Assembly: GCF_022965805.1 (NCBI RefSeq)
Contig: NC_133106.1
Location: 35,267,913 to 35,331,912 of the forward strand
Direction of reading: 5' to 3'
From: Primulina eburnea
Taxonomy: Eukaryota; Streptophyta; Magnoliopsida; Lamiales; Gesneriaceae
Length of the DNA: 64,000 nt
A program made the position numbers and the translations under genes. Below are positions 11,595-22,739 of the stretch, one piece after another (the first letter of the stretch is position 1; the number at the start of each line of letters is the position of its first letter). Below the pieces are notes generated by a model. It was not told the DNA's origin. It searched no databases and saw nothing but the letters and a program-made list of their open reading frames with translations.

Positions 11595-12827
11595 ATGCAG
11601 CTCTGTCGCGGTGTCTCCGCCGCTTCGGCGGTCCTCTTCCTTGCCGTCTTGCTTCTCTCTCCCACTACCGACGCCTTCAACGTCACCCTCATGCTAGATA
11701 AACATCCTGAATTCTCCACCTTCAACCACTACTTGTCCGTTACCCAGCTGGCGCCGGAGATCAACCGACGGAGGACCATCACCGTATGCGCGGTGGACAA
11801 TCCAGGGATGGCAGATCTACTCGCCAAACACCTCACTCTCGGTGGGATTAAGAATGTACTATCATACCACGTTCTTCTCGACTACTTCGACGCCAAGAAG
11901 CTCCACCAGATCACCGACGGCAGCGCACTCGCCGCTACCATGTACCAAGCCACCGGCTCCGCCACTGGCTCATCCGGTTTCATCAATATAACCGATCTCA
12001 GCCGTGGGAAAGTGGGTTTCTCTCCCGAGGACAATGGGGGCAACATTTCAGCCACTTTCGTTAAATCTGTCGAAGCTCAACCGTACGACATCTCCATCAT
12101 TCAGATCTCCAACCTCTTGCCGTCATCTGAAGCCGAGGCCCCGGCGCCGGCTCCGAGCGTGGTGAACATTACGAAGCTTATGTCGGCTCATGGCTGCAAG
12201 GTCTTCGCCGATACCCTCTCGAGCAATCCTGCTGAAACCACGTTCGAAGACAATATCAACAGTGGATTGACAATATTTTGCCCGGGGGACGAAGCCATGA
12301 AAGCTTTCCTGCCAAAATACAAAAACTTGACAGCAGCAGATCAACAATCTTTACTCGAATACCACGGAATGCCCATTTACGATTCATTACCTGGTTTGAG
12401 ATCCAGCAACGGCCTCACCAGCACCCTAGCCACCGTAGGGAACACGTTCTTCTTCACCGTGCAGAATGATGGCACCGACGTAACAATAAAAACGAAGCTC
12501 GTGACCGCGACGATTGTAAACACTTTGGTGGATAACCCGCCCCTGGCGATCTTCGAAGTGAACAAGGTTTTAGTGCCGCCAGAATTATCCAAACTCGGTG
12601 GGCTGGCTCCCGCTCCCGCACCTGGTTCTGCAGCCGAGTCACCGAAATCTTCGAAAAGTAAGCACAAGTCCCCGCCGGCTCCTCCTGGCCCGTCGGATTC
12701 TCCGGCGGATGCTCCTGACGGAGATGTAGCTGATCAGGATTCTAATGGTGCCGAAGTGGTCGGAATTGGTGGTGGAATTTGGGCAGCTTCAATTCTCACC
12801 GTGTGGTCTACGTTTTTACTGCTTTAG
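11595..12827 (+). CDS. Fasciclin-like arabinogalactan protein (FLA1/FLA2 group)
   Basis: Intronless gene for a 410-aa secreted protein. A hydrophobic signal peptide spans about residues 1-27 (AVLFLAVLLLSPTTDA). Fasciclin domain 1 follows, with ITVCAVDNPGMADLL (H1-type) and NVLSYHVLLDYF (H2-type). A short AEAPAPAPS arabinogalactan motif comes next, then fasciclin domain 2 with GLTIFCPGDEAMKAFLPKYKNL. A second Pro/Ala-rich segment (LAPAPAPG, KSPPAPPGPSDSPADAP) carries likely hydroxyproline O-glycosylation. The hydrophobic C-terminus (IWAASILTVWSTFLLL) fits a GPI-anchor signal. Such proteins sit on the outer plasma membrane or in the wall and act in adhesion and wall architecture. AP-rich linkers, two fasciclin domains and a GPI signal place it with FLA1/FLA2/FLA8/FLA10. 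Its position next to NOI and CBL genes supports FLA1 orthology. Confidence 0.93.
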   Translation: MQLCRGVSAASAVLFLAVLLLSPTTDAFNVTLMLDKHPEFSTFNHYLSVTQLAPEINRRRTITVCAVDNPGMADLLAKHLTLGGIKNVLSYHVLLDYFDAKKLHQITDGSALAATMYQATGSATGSSGFINITDLSRGKVGFSPEDNGGNISATFVKSVEAQPYDISIIQISNLLPSSEAEAPAPAPSVVNITKLMSAHGCKVFADTLSSNPAETTFEDNINSGLTIFCPGDEAMKAFLPKYKNLTAADQQSLLEYHGMPIYDSLPGLRSSNGLTSTLATVGNTFFFTVQNDGTDVTIKTKLVTATIVNTLVDNPPLAIFEVNKVLVPPELSKLGGLAPAPAPGSAAESPKSSKSKHKSPPAPPGPSDSPADAPDGDVADQDSNGAEVVGIGGGIWAASILTVWSTFLLL

Positions 12828-15040
12828 ATTTAGATTTACTTTTACTGAGGTCAAATTGTCTTTTTTTAAAAAAAAAATATTTTCACTCGTCTGTCATAAC
12901 TAAAATTCATTTAAACCCAACGATCCATCTATCTACCTACGGCTGTTAATTTTCAATTCATTTGATTTTGCTTGCTGTCTCTTAATCGCCTCTGCATTTA
13001 CTTGTTCCTTCTTGTGCCCAATTATTGTTCTTCCATGGCGATTTGTTTTTTTAAGAATAAAATAAGGATAAGTTTTGGTTGAATGGCATCGGACATGAAT
13101 GTTTCTTGCGAGAAGATCTAGAAAAAGAAGGAGATTTCCTATTTTTTTGAGATCGAGACTTACTATTCTCATCTACAAACACATAATACTTAATAATAAG
13201 TTTTGGTTTAAGATTCTTAAACCCGTCCATGTATTATCTAATTAATATTTTTGAAACTGAGGATGGAGACGAGAAATAGAGATAAGGGAGAATATTAAAG
13301 TTCAAAATAAAGTTCCTATAGTTGCATATATAAATTTGGTATTATTTTTTTATGTCGATTAAAAGAATTAGCGATGTAAATTTAGTTTGGTGTAAACCAA
13401 GTCCGACCGAAAAACAGTTATTGCGGTTGTCTCAAGTTTTATCAAACAATAAATTTGAATTTTTATTTATTTATTTTGTTTTGAAAAACGAACACCATTT
13501 CATTTTCCAATATCTGAGAAAGACAACTTTATTTTCCCAATAATAATTACATAAATCTAAATCTTCAGGTGTTTGATTATTTTATTTAAATGCATAGTGA
13601 CAGGAAACGAAAGAGACGTGGCATTGTTGCCTAGAATTACATATAATCAATTCAATTATTCCGCCATTTCGAGACATCTTAAATATAAATATGGAATTTA
13701 GTGTATATCAAATTCTCGTTTTCTAACCACCAAAATCTTCTCTCTGTTTCAAATATATATAAGTTCACTTATTTTTCACTCGGGTAAAAAAAACTTACAA
13801 ACAAATTTATGTTTCTATACTTATTGAATTCATTAAAAATAATTTACTGGGTTGGTGTCTTCCTAATTTGATTGTTCACATGGCTTCACATTCATCCACA
13901 TGTTTTCCTAGCTTTCCACAAAGATAGATTCATTTCTCCCATGAAATCAATCCCAAATAACAGAGAGCAATTATTTTATTGTTTGACTTAATTGAGGCGC
14001 AATTAATTTATTGTTGTTTATGTTCGAATTACAAAACTACAATTTTAGTCAGCCATACCCGTCTCACTATTTTTTTTAAAAAAAAATCTTATAATGTCAA
14101 ATTGCATCTTTTTTCAGTAGTGAAATTGATATGACATCGACGTGGTATTGAAGTGTATGATGTCATGAGTCAGTATTCATAGAAAAGAATGACTAAAATT
14201 TAAAAGATTCAAGATTAAGATTGAAAAATTCGTATATTACATGTTTATTTACATTGGTAATATACGTAGTCGTCAATTGTCAGATGATTGGGTTTAACAT
14301 ATTCTTATTTTGATCACAAATTGCATTTTGACAGAAGAATTCGATTTGATCAATGGATTGAAAATCAAACGATTATTTTGAAAGCTGGATCAGTTACATC
14401 TGTAACAAGCGAGTGTGATGAGTTTTACGCTTTGGTTATTTACAAATGAAAAAGGGTGGAATGAAAAACGTGCAGAATGGATGTGTAGTTTGTGGTCCTT
14501 TTGATGGAGTGCGTGGATTTATTTTGTCGCATCAAACAAACAGTGCCTAAGAGGTTGCAAGTTGCAGCCCAGCAGACTAGATGTTAGTGTGCAATACAGG
14601 CTGGATCCCATTGGCAACAATGGCTGTAATGCAAACTAATATTCCATCCTCTTGCCTTGCTCAATCTGTGGTCACATCTACTTCCCTTTATTTTTATTTT
14701 TACGAACCATACTGAAAAAAGGGATGATTCGATCCTACGTACTAGGGGCGTTATCTCACGATAAAATGAATGGTCCAAATTTAGCTACATATACATGGAG
14801 TCTACTAATCTTTTTAAAATCGCATATGTGTTAAATGATTAGTGTGTATGTGAAATGAAACATGTTCATATTCTTTTAAAAATAGAAATATAATTTATTT
14901 TAGAAAAGAATTTATAAATTAATATATTAGAATTTCAAGTCACCTTTTTGCTGTGTAAAAAAATTTCAAAATTGGCTTTTTGCACCAACCAAACACCCCC
15001 TCGAGTTGCACAAATGGACTTTTAGATAACGGGGTGGAGA
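12828..15040. other. Intergenic spacer between FLA and NOI genes
   Basis: The FLA 3' UTR is followed by AT-rich sequence. The second copy of the dispersed repeat lies at about 14715-14840. No ORF here has recognisable motifs. Confidence 0.45.
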
Positions 15041-15167
15041 TATCTATATATGCACACAAATGTTTTTCATCGACGGCTTCAACAATCTATCTCTCTCTCT
15101 AATTCGCTATATCTCCGGGTTCCATTTTCGTTCTCTCTGCTGGGAAATATTTGCTTCTCGAGGATTC

Positions 15168-17296
15168 ATGTCGGTACGTTATTGAATCCCGCCATTAATT
15201 TGATTTCAGATTTGTATTTGCTATTTCTTTTCATTTAGGTTTTTTTTTTGAATTTCTGGATGTCTTTTCGTTTTTTTTATTAATCGTCTTGGGGAGTATG
15301 CTGCTGAAGCTTTGCTTGGTCGACCTAAGATAAAAGTGCTCTGTAAAAGTTTGGATTGTTCGTCACCAGTGATTGATTGGTGGACTTTGTTCGATTGATT
15401 TCTTGTTCGTGAAGAATTTCAAGCAGAATTAGAGGAACTCTTTTGTTATGAATGGATACTCTATTTGCAAAGGAAAATAATTTACAGTAAATAAAAGAAA
15501 AGACCAACTTTCTAGCTTTTTTCAGCTGCTTTTTGTTCTCGAGGAAAGTCTTGAAAGTTTTCAATTTTGTTTGATTTTGATCTCAATGTTGCGGGTACTG
15601 TCGATTGGTTGGAATAAAGTTTCTAACACTTATGTCTGTGATTCCTGATAGTTGAAACTTGAAACTGTTGCTCTTGTGTTCATGTTGTCATACTTTTATA
15701 TTGCTTTGTTTATGATGTGTAGTCACTAGTATTTAACTATAATTTGTTGTTCACGCAGAAAATTGTACAGTAGCATCTCTGTTTAACTCTTTTCTGTTAC
15801 CAGGTTTCATCTTGTATTGTATTTGACATAGTGCGTGCCTTACATCCACCAAGTTCATTATATACATGAATGAAAAACTTACCTTTGAACCAAAGGGAAC
15901 TAGCAAAACATATGCCTGCTCCAGGTCTCACAAATTTGTGAATTTATACAATTGGATTCCTTGTCGTGACATGTATCTTTATAATTTTTTAAGTATAATA
16001 TTACTAACCATCTCATTTGAGGTCAAGCTTTTGGAAAAAGTGATTTCAACATGGCACCACAATCTGGAATCAACATACAATTTAGGGTGGTCGATTGTCC
16101 TTAGTGTTGAAATTTCTTCCTTGATCTTGTAAAACAATTCAATTATAGCTCGATATTGTATCTTTGAAAGCCGCAAAAATCACAGAAATAGATAAATATT
16201 AATGTTGCTTCTTAGCCTCAAGGTCCTAGCTTATCCCCTGGAACCACGGGCTAGAGGTTCAAAACTACTGATACGCAAAATCCCGTATGTTTTATAGAAT
16301 TAGTCAGCGGTGGCCTTTATTATCTAGCGTCCTACCAACGTTTGCATGTAATCACCTTCGAGCATATTAAAATACAAATTTTATGATTGTAACCCTTTCC
16401 ATGAGAGTAGTTTCCACAGCAAAAGAAGCTTTTGTAAGCTCATCCTAGCATCGAGCTGAAGTGAGTTATTTCTCAAAGCCTGAATGCTGACTAGGTGCAT
16501 CAAAAAACCTCATGCTTCCTTAGTAGAGTGTATTTAATATGCATACTTACGCGTCTACATTCGGGTGACATCTTATTTCCAAACTTGAATTTCATACTCA
16601 GCGACTGTCTTGCTACCAAACTCTATTATTTTCTCACAAATCTACCACAATTACACTCATCGACATTTGTTTAAGAAAATATGGAAATTGTACAATGTAT
16701 ATCTCCCTTTCCTATTTGCAATTTCAGGACTTGATGATTGAAAGCGTTACTTTCTGTAGATGTGATGATACATTTATCTGGGTCGTCACAATTTGAGGCT
16801 GATCAGTATTAGACTTTATTTTGTTGATTTTGTTAGGAGTTGCATCCTTGATTTTATTTTCATATTTAAATGGGAAATACTGAAAGCTGATTTGAAGTTT
16901 TGTTGACCTTTACGTGTGCAACTTGGACAGGAGAAAGGTAGGCCCTTGCCAAAGTTTGGAGAATGGGACGTCAATGATCCTGCTTCGGCAGAGGGATTTA
17001 CGGTGATTTTTAACAAGGCAAGGGATGAGAAGAAAACAGGTGGGAAGCCTGATTCTCCCACAAAGCTGGATACGAATACAAACACTAATCATGGGATGGA
17101 ACATGTAAAAACTCAGGGTGTAAGTGATTAGATTCATTCCCGCACGATATCAGTATCGGTTTTATTTTTATTTTATTTTTTGGTGAAAAGTTTGCCAATC
17201 CATCTGGCTTCTGAGTGTCTCAAAACCGATGACAAGCCTTTGATTTTGCAGAAAAAATGGTTTTGCTGCATGCAGAGCTCGAGCACGAATTACTAA
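15168..17296 (+). CDS. NOI: RIN4/NOI (nitrate-induced) family protein
   Basis: Three coding exons: 15168-15173 (Met-Ser only), 16931-17119 and 17252-17296; the product is 79 aa. The NOI core GRPLPKFGEWDVNDPASAEG, then FTVIFNKARDEKKTGG, is near-canonical. The last exon encodes KKWFCCMQSSSTNY; the adjacent cysteines are the usual S-acylation site holding NOI proteins at the plasma membrane. RIN4/NOI proteins are short membrane-tethered immune regulators targeted by pathogen effectors, with the core matching the AvrRpt2-cleavage (AIG2/NOI) motif. The 6-nt first coding exon before a 1757-bp intron is required by the reading frame: the region upstream of GAGAAAGGT has no good in-frame ATG, and ATGTCG at 15168 precedes a consensus GTACGT donor. 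A TATATATGC-like box lies near 15044. Confidence 0.85.
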
Positions 17297-17457
17297 ATGG
17301 AGTGTGAAAAAAGAATGCATATTTATAAACATTTCGGTCCGAAAACACATCTCTGGGTGAGGTCGGCAGGTATTAACAGGAACCATGTTCAAGCCCTTTG
17401 TTTTGTGCTGTAAAATTGTTGTGAGAAAAAGAAAACATGAGAGACTCGAACAACGTG

Positions 17458-17545
17458 CCCCCTCATGTTTTGGCTGATTTTGTATCCGCCTAGTGTTTGA
17501 AAACAGTTTCTTGTGGCGCCCTCATGTTTTGGCTGATTATGTATC
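17458..17545. repeat. Direct repeat, 59-bp period, in the NOI 3' flank
   Basis: CCCTCATGTTTTGGCTGATT, ending TTGTATC, occurs near 17459-17486 and again near 17518-17545 (with TATGTATC). It is non-coding and lies about 160 bp past the NOI stop. Confidence 0.7.
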
Positions 17546-17879
17546 AGTACATTTGTGGTTCTACTTTCGATCACCGTTGTGCGCAATTATTGTCACAGTT
17601 TTTTAATAATTCAAAGAATCTCGCTTCGGATTCTAATTCAATTATAATTATTATTCTTAAAACATAAAACGTATGATAAAATCTTGATTCATAGATTCCC
17701 TAAATAAGTAATTTATTATAACATAAATACGCCTATGTCCACATACTACACAAGGGGGGTTAAGTTGACTCTAAGCCACTTTTCGGCCTAGTTCTCAGCC
17801 CACGGATAATTCGTCCCAACCAATGAAAAAAAAGCAGCAACAGCAGTATTTGACATAATTCGTCCCAACCAAAAGATTG

Positions 17880-18146
17880 CTAATTGACACACTTAAAATG
17901 ATGACTCTGTTGGCCGACGCATTGGCACTTCTCTGTCGTGCATGCCTCGCCGGAGCCGTCATCAAAATCTGCGGTGGTACAGTCCACGGTGGGTACTCTG
18001 TTTTTGATTCCGTGGGTCACCGAAACTCCTCCACAGTGTTGGTTGCACAGCCGCAACAAAACATTGGCATCCAGCTCTCTCTGCGCTTCCTCTTTTTCAA
18101 TCGCCACACTGCCTTGCGGCGGACATTCCTCCTTTCTGGTGGCCAT
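17880..18146 (-). CDS. Unrecognised 88-aa ORF with TGGGCC motifs upstream
   Basis: An open frame starting MATRKEECPPQGSVAIEKEE runs to CVGQQSHHFKCVN. Base composition is clearly higher in GC than the surrounding spacer and five-codon bias looks gene-like, but I recognise no domain. Several cysteines occur (NQHCGG, DCTTADF, EACTTEKCQC). Upstream on the same strand are three TGGGCC 'site II' motifs at 18331-18336, 18371-18376 and 18443-18448, typical of housekeeping promoters. It may be a small gene, an exon of a longer gene, or a gene relic. No function is assigned. Confidence 0.3.
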   Translation of the reverse strand: MATRKEECPPQGSVAIEKEEAQRELDANVLLRLCNQHCGGVSVTHGIKNRVPTVDCTTADFDDGSGEACTTEKCQCVGQQSHHFKCVN

Positions 18147-18330
18147 CACAATCACATAGGTTGGATTAAATGGGAGATTCTTGTTTCGTAGATTTTTCAA
18201 TACCAGATTACGAGAAGCTACTAATAAGGTTAAGTTCATAAATTCAGGACAAATGTCAAACATTGCAATTTTAAGTAAGCTTTCACCGTTTTTGTTTTTT
18301 GCCAACATGGGCATGGGCTGTTTTCATTGC

Positions 18331-18448
18331 GGCCCATTTCTCTATCTAGCCCCAATAAGATGTGGACTACGGCCCATTAATAAATTGTGCAGAATTGGAC
18401 AGGGTTATATTAGGTAGAATATAATTTTAATCGGTTGCGGAATGGGCC
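18331..18448 (-). promoter_or_regulatory. Cluster of site II (TGGGCC) motifs
   Basis: GGCCCA at 18331-18336 and 18371-18376 reads TGGGCC on the minus strand; TGGGCC at 18443-18448 is within the palindromic TGGGCCC. Clusters of this motif are common in plant promoters of ribosomal and mitochondrial protein genes. Here they sit upstream of the unrecognised minus-strand ORF ending at 17880. Confidence 0.35.
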
Positions 18449-19277
18449 CGATTTGGTCTTCCTAAATGTATCAATCGAATTCATTACATGGTTTTATTCA
18501 TTTATAGCAAGCGTATTTATAGTTTTTTCAAAGATAATGAAATTTTCTCCGAATGACAGATTCAGGATTATCGCGTGGACAATATTTTTAGGGACCTTAG
18601 AGAAACATTCAAAATGCGGCTAAATTTGGAAGCATAAGTAGGACAGAAACCTCAAGAATGAGACAAAAAAATTAGTAATTAAAGAGAGCTCTCTATGAAA
18701 ATTTCCAATAAAACCAAAATATTTGTGGAAAAAATATCGCAAAACGATAAATTACCATTTTCACAGAATCAAGAAAGTTCGGATATAATCCGCATGCACT
18801 TGTCTTCCATAATCTTCACAGCTTCAATGAACAGTTCTTCAGGAGGTAATGCTCCAGTCGACTCAATTGTACCTGAAGATAGCTTCAGCGAACAATTCCA
18901 AGATCCAAGTTTCAGATAGATCTCACTTACATTTCAGATTACCAAAGCTACCATTGTATGTCACTTCTATTTGAAGTATAAAATGTCATAAGGAACAACG
19001 CTTTCTATCTAAGTTACCAAATAAAAGAAAGTGGCAAACGTCAATATTCTTCCTTTTTCGGTCGGTGTCAAATTGATTTGAACAACTTTTAATAAGAGGA
19101 AACATAAACGAAGATCGTTCTATAAGAGTTGCTTTTAAGAAACTGAGACGACACTGAAGTGAGACAAATATTGTTGGGAAAGATAGCCAAATTAAATAAC
19201 TTTTCGTACAACGAAATGATTGATTCTTTTTTTTAGCGGTAATATCAGATTGAGATATTTCCACGATACCAACAATG

Positions 19278-19811
19278 ATAATAATTATGAAGAAAACAAC
19301 AATTATTTTTACGTGAAAAACCCAAATTAGGGGAAAACCACGAGACTGAAGTCCAACATAGGAGATAAGAACAACTCTCCCTAGAACAACTTAGGGACAC
19401 CAAGAACTTTAAAAATAATTACTCTTGGATGATATACTTAACCTAACTTTGAAAGTTGAACTTACAAAACTCTAATCATGTAGAAAATTTTTTCTGACGT
19501 AAAAAATCGGACATTACCGCAAACACAGAGCATACTAAAATTTATCTAAATGATTAGGCTATACAACACTTCATTGCTTGTGTTTTTGCTTGTCTTGGGA
19601 TGGATGGATTGACGCAAATGTTGCTATTTATAAGAAAAATTTTAGGTTTGGTGAAATATGAAATGATGGATGTGAGATCCGGGTTTATTGTCATTGGAGC
19701 GTGAATGTCAAACACTTGAACAAGCGTGTGAGGTCTGCCCAACGCTTTGGTAAATATGTTGCCACTTGAATTATATCTCACCTGTTTGATACTTCCGAAT
19801 GATGTGACAGT
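19278..19811 (-). mobile_element. Degenerate 3' end and LTR-like tail of a copia element
   Basis: On the minus strand the RNase H frame continues in decayed pieces: readable bits include LIANPFHRT, HIIRK and IFTKALGR, but stops and shifts separate them. Downstream comes a segment typical of the R/U5 part of plant copia LTRs (GTGGTTTTCCCCTAATTTGG, then TTTTTCACGTAAAAA). It ends close to TTGGTATCG, which resembles a copia primer-binding site. Exact LTR borders and a matching 5' LTR could not be found. Confidence 0.55.
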
Positions 19812-20505
19812 TCAGTTTTGTTCGGTGAAATGGATTAGCAGCAATGCTGCTTGATTGTCGCAGTATAGCGTCACTGGTTGGGGATGAGCAATGTGCAAAT
19901 CCCGTAATAAGTGCTTTAGCCAAGTTATTTCACAAGCAGTTGATGACATAGATCTATACTCTGCTTCGGCTGAGGATCTAGATACAGTTGCTTGCTTTTT
20001 GCTTTTCCAAGAAATAAGAGCTTTTCCAAGAAAGACACAATATCCGGTCACTGATCGACGTGTAGTGATATCTCCAGCCCAATCCGCATCACAAAAACCA
20101 ACCAAATTCAAATCATTTTTAGAAGGAAATAATAGCCCTTGTCCAGGTGAATTCTTCAAGAATCGGAGTAAACGATGAACTGCATCAAGATGAGGCCGCC
20201 TAGGCTGTTGCATAAATTGGCTAAGCGTATTAACTGCAAAAGAAATTTCCGGCCTTGTGATTGTTAAGTAGATCAACTTCCCAACTAGTCGCCGATAATG
20301 TGTCGGGTTTTTGAGTATATCGCCCTCGGTAAATGTGAGTTTCAAGGATTGTTCCATAGGAAATTTTGCTGGTTTTGCACCAAGTAACCCTGCTTCTTGA
20401 AGAATATCTAAAGTGTACTTGCGTTGATTGATCGAAATTCCCATCTTAGAACGAGCTATTTCAACCCCGAGAAAATATTTTAGCAATCCAAGGTCTTTAA
20501 GCTTG
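19812..20505 (-). pseudogene. Ty1/copia reverse transcriptase C-terminus and RNase H
   Basis: The minus-strand frame reads [73 protein letters not shown], then the RNase H motifs [34 protein letters not shown] and YCDNQAALL. The N-terminal half of the reverse transcriptase, including the YVDD catalytic site, and the whole integrase are absent. The frame is fused to the gag-protease segment by an internal deletion and closes early after HFTEQN. It is a non-functional relic. Confidence 0.92.
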
Positions 20506-21831
20506 AAACACGCAAAAATCAGGATAAAATGTCACACTACAATTTAAAGCTCGTGTGAGTTTGCTAATGGAAAGTAAGTTAACTTTGAAATTCGGGACAT
20601 AAAGCACATCATCAACACTCATATCATTGCATAAATTCATGGTTCCAACAGATTTGATTTGTGAATATCCTCCATTTGGTAGTTGCACAGTGGGATATTT
20701 AGCGGCCGATTCATTTTCACTGGGCCGATTTTTTGATACATGATCGGAGGCACCGCTGTCTAGAATCCACACATCATGACTGGAAATAGAGTTGTTACCT
20801 GAAGTGTTGATAAGGGGTTCGTTGTTACCATTTTCTTTGCGAAGGAGCATCATAATTTGATCATATTCCTTGGCAGTGAATTGTTTGGTTTCCACGTTTG
20901 AAATAGATGGGGGCTTCATGTTTTTCTTTCCCTTTGGTTTGACATTTTTGCCATGATATCGGTGTCTAGGTGGAAACCCATGAATATAAAAACATCGATC
21001 AACAGTATGCCCATCTAATTCACAATGAGAGCATTTCAGTTGTTTGTCGCCAGCAGTCGATCGATAAGACTCAGTTTCTTTTACTTGCCGACCCTGAATT
21101 CGCATCTTTTGTTGAGCAAAATTTGCATTATATCCTGTAGTATCTCGATTGGCAGCAATTTCGTTTTGTCTCTCGTGCTGCAATATAAGAGCATGAACTT
21201 TGCGGGTGTCAGGTAGAGGATTCATCAAAAGTATTGAACCACGGACGGTGGAAAAAGAATCATTCAATCCCATGAGAAATTGCATGACTTTTTCTTTCTC
21301 TTCTTTTTCGAGAATTCCTTTGACACCTCCGCAATGACAAGCAATTGGATCATGATAGGATCCTAACTCATCCCATAGAGCCTTCAGTTTAGTGTAGTAA
21401 ATTGATACGGATTGGTGTCCTTGTCGGTGTTCCACTATCTCGCGGCGAATCTCAAAGACACGAGCATCATTTCCTTGTGAGAATCTGTCATATAAATCAT
21501 TCCAAACATCAAGTGCAGATTCAGCATAAATGATGCTTTCGGCAATGTCGGGATGAACGGCATTGAGAATCCACGATAATACCATATGATTGCAACGTTC
21601 AAATGCTGGAAACTTGTCGTCTTCAGTCTCCGGTGCTTTGATTGTCCCATTGATGATTCCGATTTTGTTTTTAGCACTCAAGGCTATGCGCATTGCACGA
21701 CTCCACTGCCCGTAGTTGCTCCCATCAAATAATTTGGAGACAAGAACCAAACCGGGATGATCGGATTGTTGTAAGATTAGTGGATCCGATTGGTTTGTTC
21801 CGGTCTCCGATTTCTTGCCTTCATCTCCCAT
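20497..21831 (-). pseudogene. Ty1/copia gag and aspartic protease N-part
   Basis: A 444-aa open frame on the minus strand. The N-terminal gag (UBN2/retrotran_gag type) has NYGQWSRAMRIALSAKNKIG, WNDLYDRFSQGNDARVFEIR and IYYTKLKALWDELGSY. A CX2CX4HX4C zinc knuckle follows (CSHCELDGHTVDRC), then the protease active site WILDSGASDHV and LPNG. The C-terminus ends at DFCVFQA where the frame meets the deletion junction near 20502-20508. The long uninterrupted gag suggests a fairly young insertion or one decayed mainly by deletion. No 5' LTR is recognisable upstream of 21831. Confidence 0.93.
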
Positions 21832-21942
21832 TGCAGCAAGAATATTTGATTAAATGATTGAATACAAATTATGCTTGAATTATCTACGGGTATTTATGTA
21901 GCTAGCTAGTTAAATGGGCACAATATAATCAGAAACTTGCAG

Positions 21943-22319
21943 AAATCAGGACTGGGTGGAGCTGTTGTTCGCAACATGGTTTGTGATGGGGAACATATGG
22001 GTCTTCTACTCGCGGTTCGGGTCTTATAACGGTGCCCCGAAGCTCCATGTTCTGTGCGTCTCCCTGCTAGCATGGAATGCTGTGAGCTAATCTTTTCCAT
22101 TCATACTGTTCGATCGGGCTGCAGTGCTGTTGTGTGCCGTTTCTTAGCGGACACCTAGGCTACAGAATCAACACGCCGTCGCTCTATAGAGGGTTCACCG
22201 ATGACCTGAGCGCCGGCTTACCATGCTGGAAATATAAGGAATACGATGTTCGATGCGATTTGGAGCTCGGAGATAAAATCCAGTATGCATATTCTCGGTG
22301 CATTTTGACCATTAATTGA
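21943..22319 (+). pseudogene. Fragment of a membrane RING-type E3 ubiquitin ligase
   Basis: In one plus frame the sequence reads DWVELLFATWFVMGNIWVFY, SRFGSYNGAPKLHVLCVSLL and AWNAVS, a stop, then SFPFILF. After a shift it continues with CCCVPFLSGHLGYRI, then LYRGFTDDLSAGLPCWKYKEYD and LELGDKIQYA. This matches the transmembrane and linker part of the plant family resembling At1g68070/At3g61180, upstream of their C-terminal RING-H2 finger, as I recall it. The RING itself is missing and at least one stop and one frameshift are present. It lies about 110 bp from the copia gag start in opposite orientation. It could be a captured or duplicated gene piece. Confidence 0.7.
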
Positions 22320-22511
22320 TAAAAGAAATATTGTTTATGTTGTTTTATTTTCTCAAATTTCAATGTTAATTGATTGTTTTTTTCGATAATTTTAATAATT
22401 TTTTCCAATGGCCTTTATCGTTACATTATCCAATTTATGAATTTAAAATAAAATTGTTGAACATCACAACTTATATGTGATTATTGACTATATTTAATTA
22501 AAGCAAAAATT

Positions 22512-22652
22512 TGAGTGAGATGGTCTTAAATATCGTATTTTGTGATATAGATCTCTTATTTAGATAATCAATAAAAAAATATTATATTTTATGTTAAGAG
22601 TATTATTTTTTATTATGAATATTGATAAAAATTCGTGAGATCATTGTCCGAA
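22512..22652 (-). mobile_element. Palindromic-ended MITE, copy B (diverged)
   Basis: GAGTGAGATGGTCTTAAATA at the left end, TCTCTTATTTAGATAATCAA in the body and ATTCGTGAGATCATTGTC at the right end align with copies A, D and E. It is strongly AT-drifted and therefore old. Confidence 0.55.
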
Positions 22653-22739
22653 ATCAAATCGTTCGATATTATGGGTAAAAAAGAGTAGTAAAAAGTCACG
22701 TGCGAGCCAACCGCCTCACAATCTCTTTCTTGTAGACCC

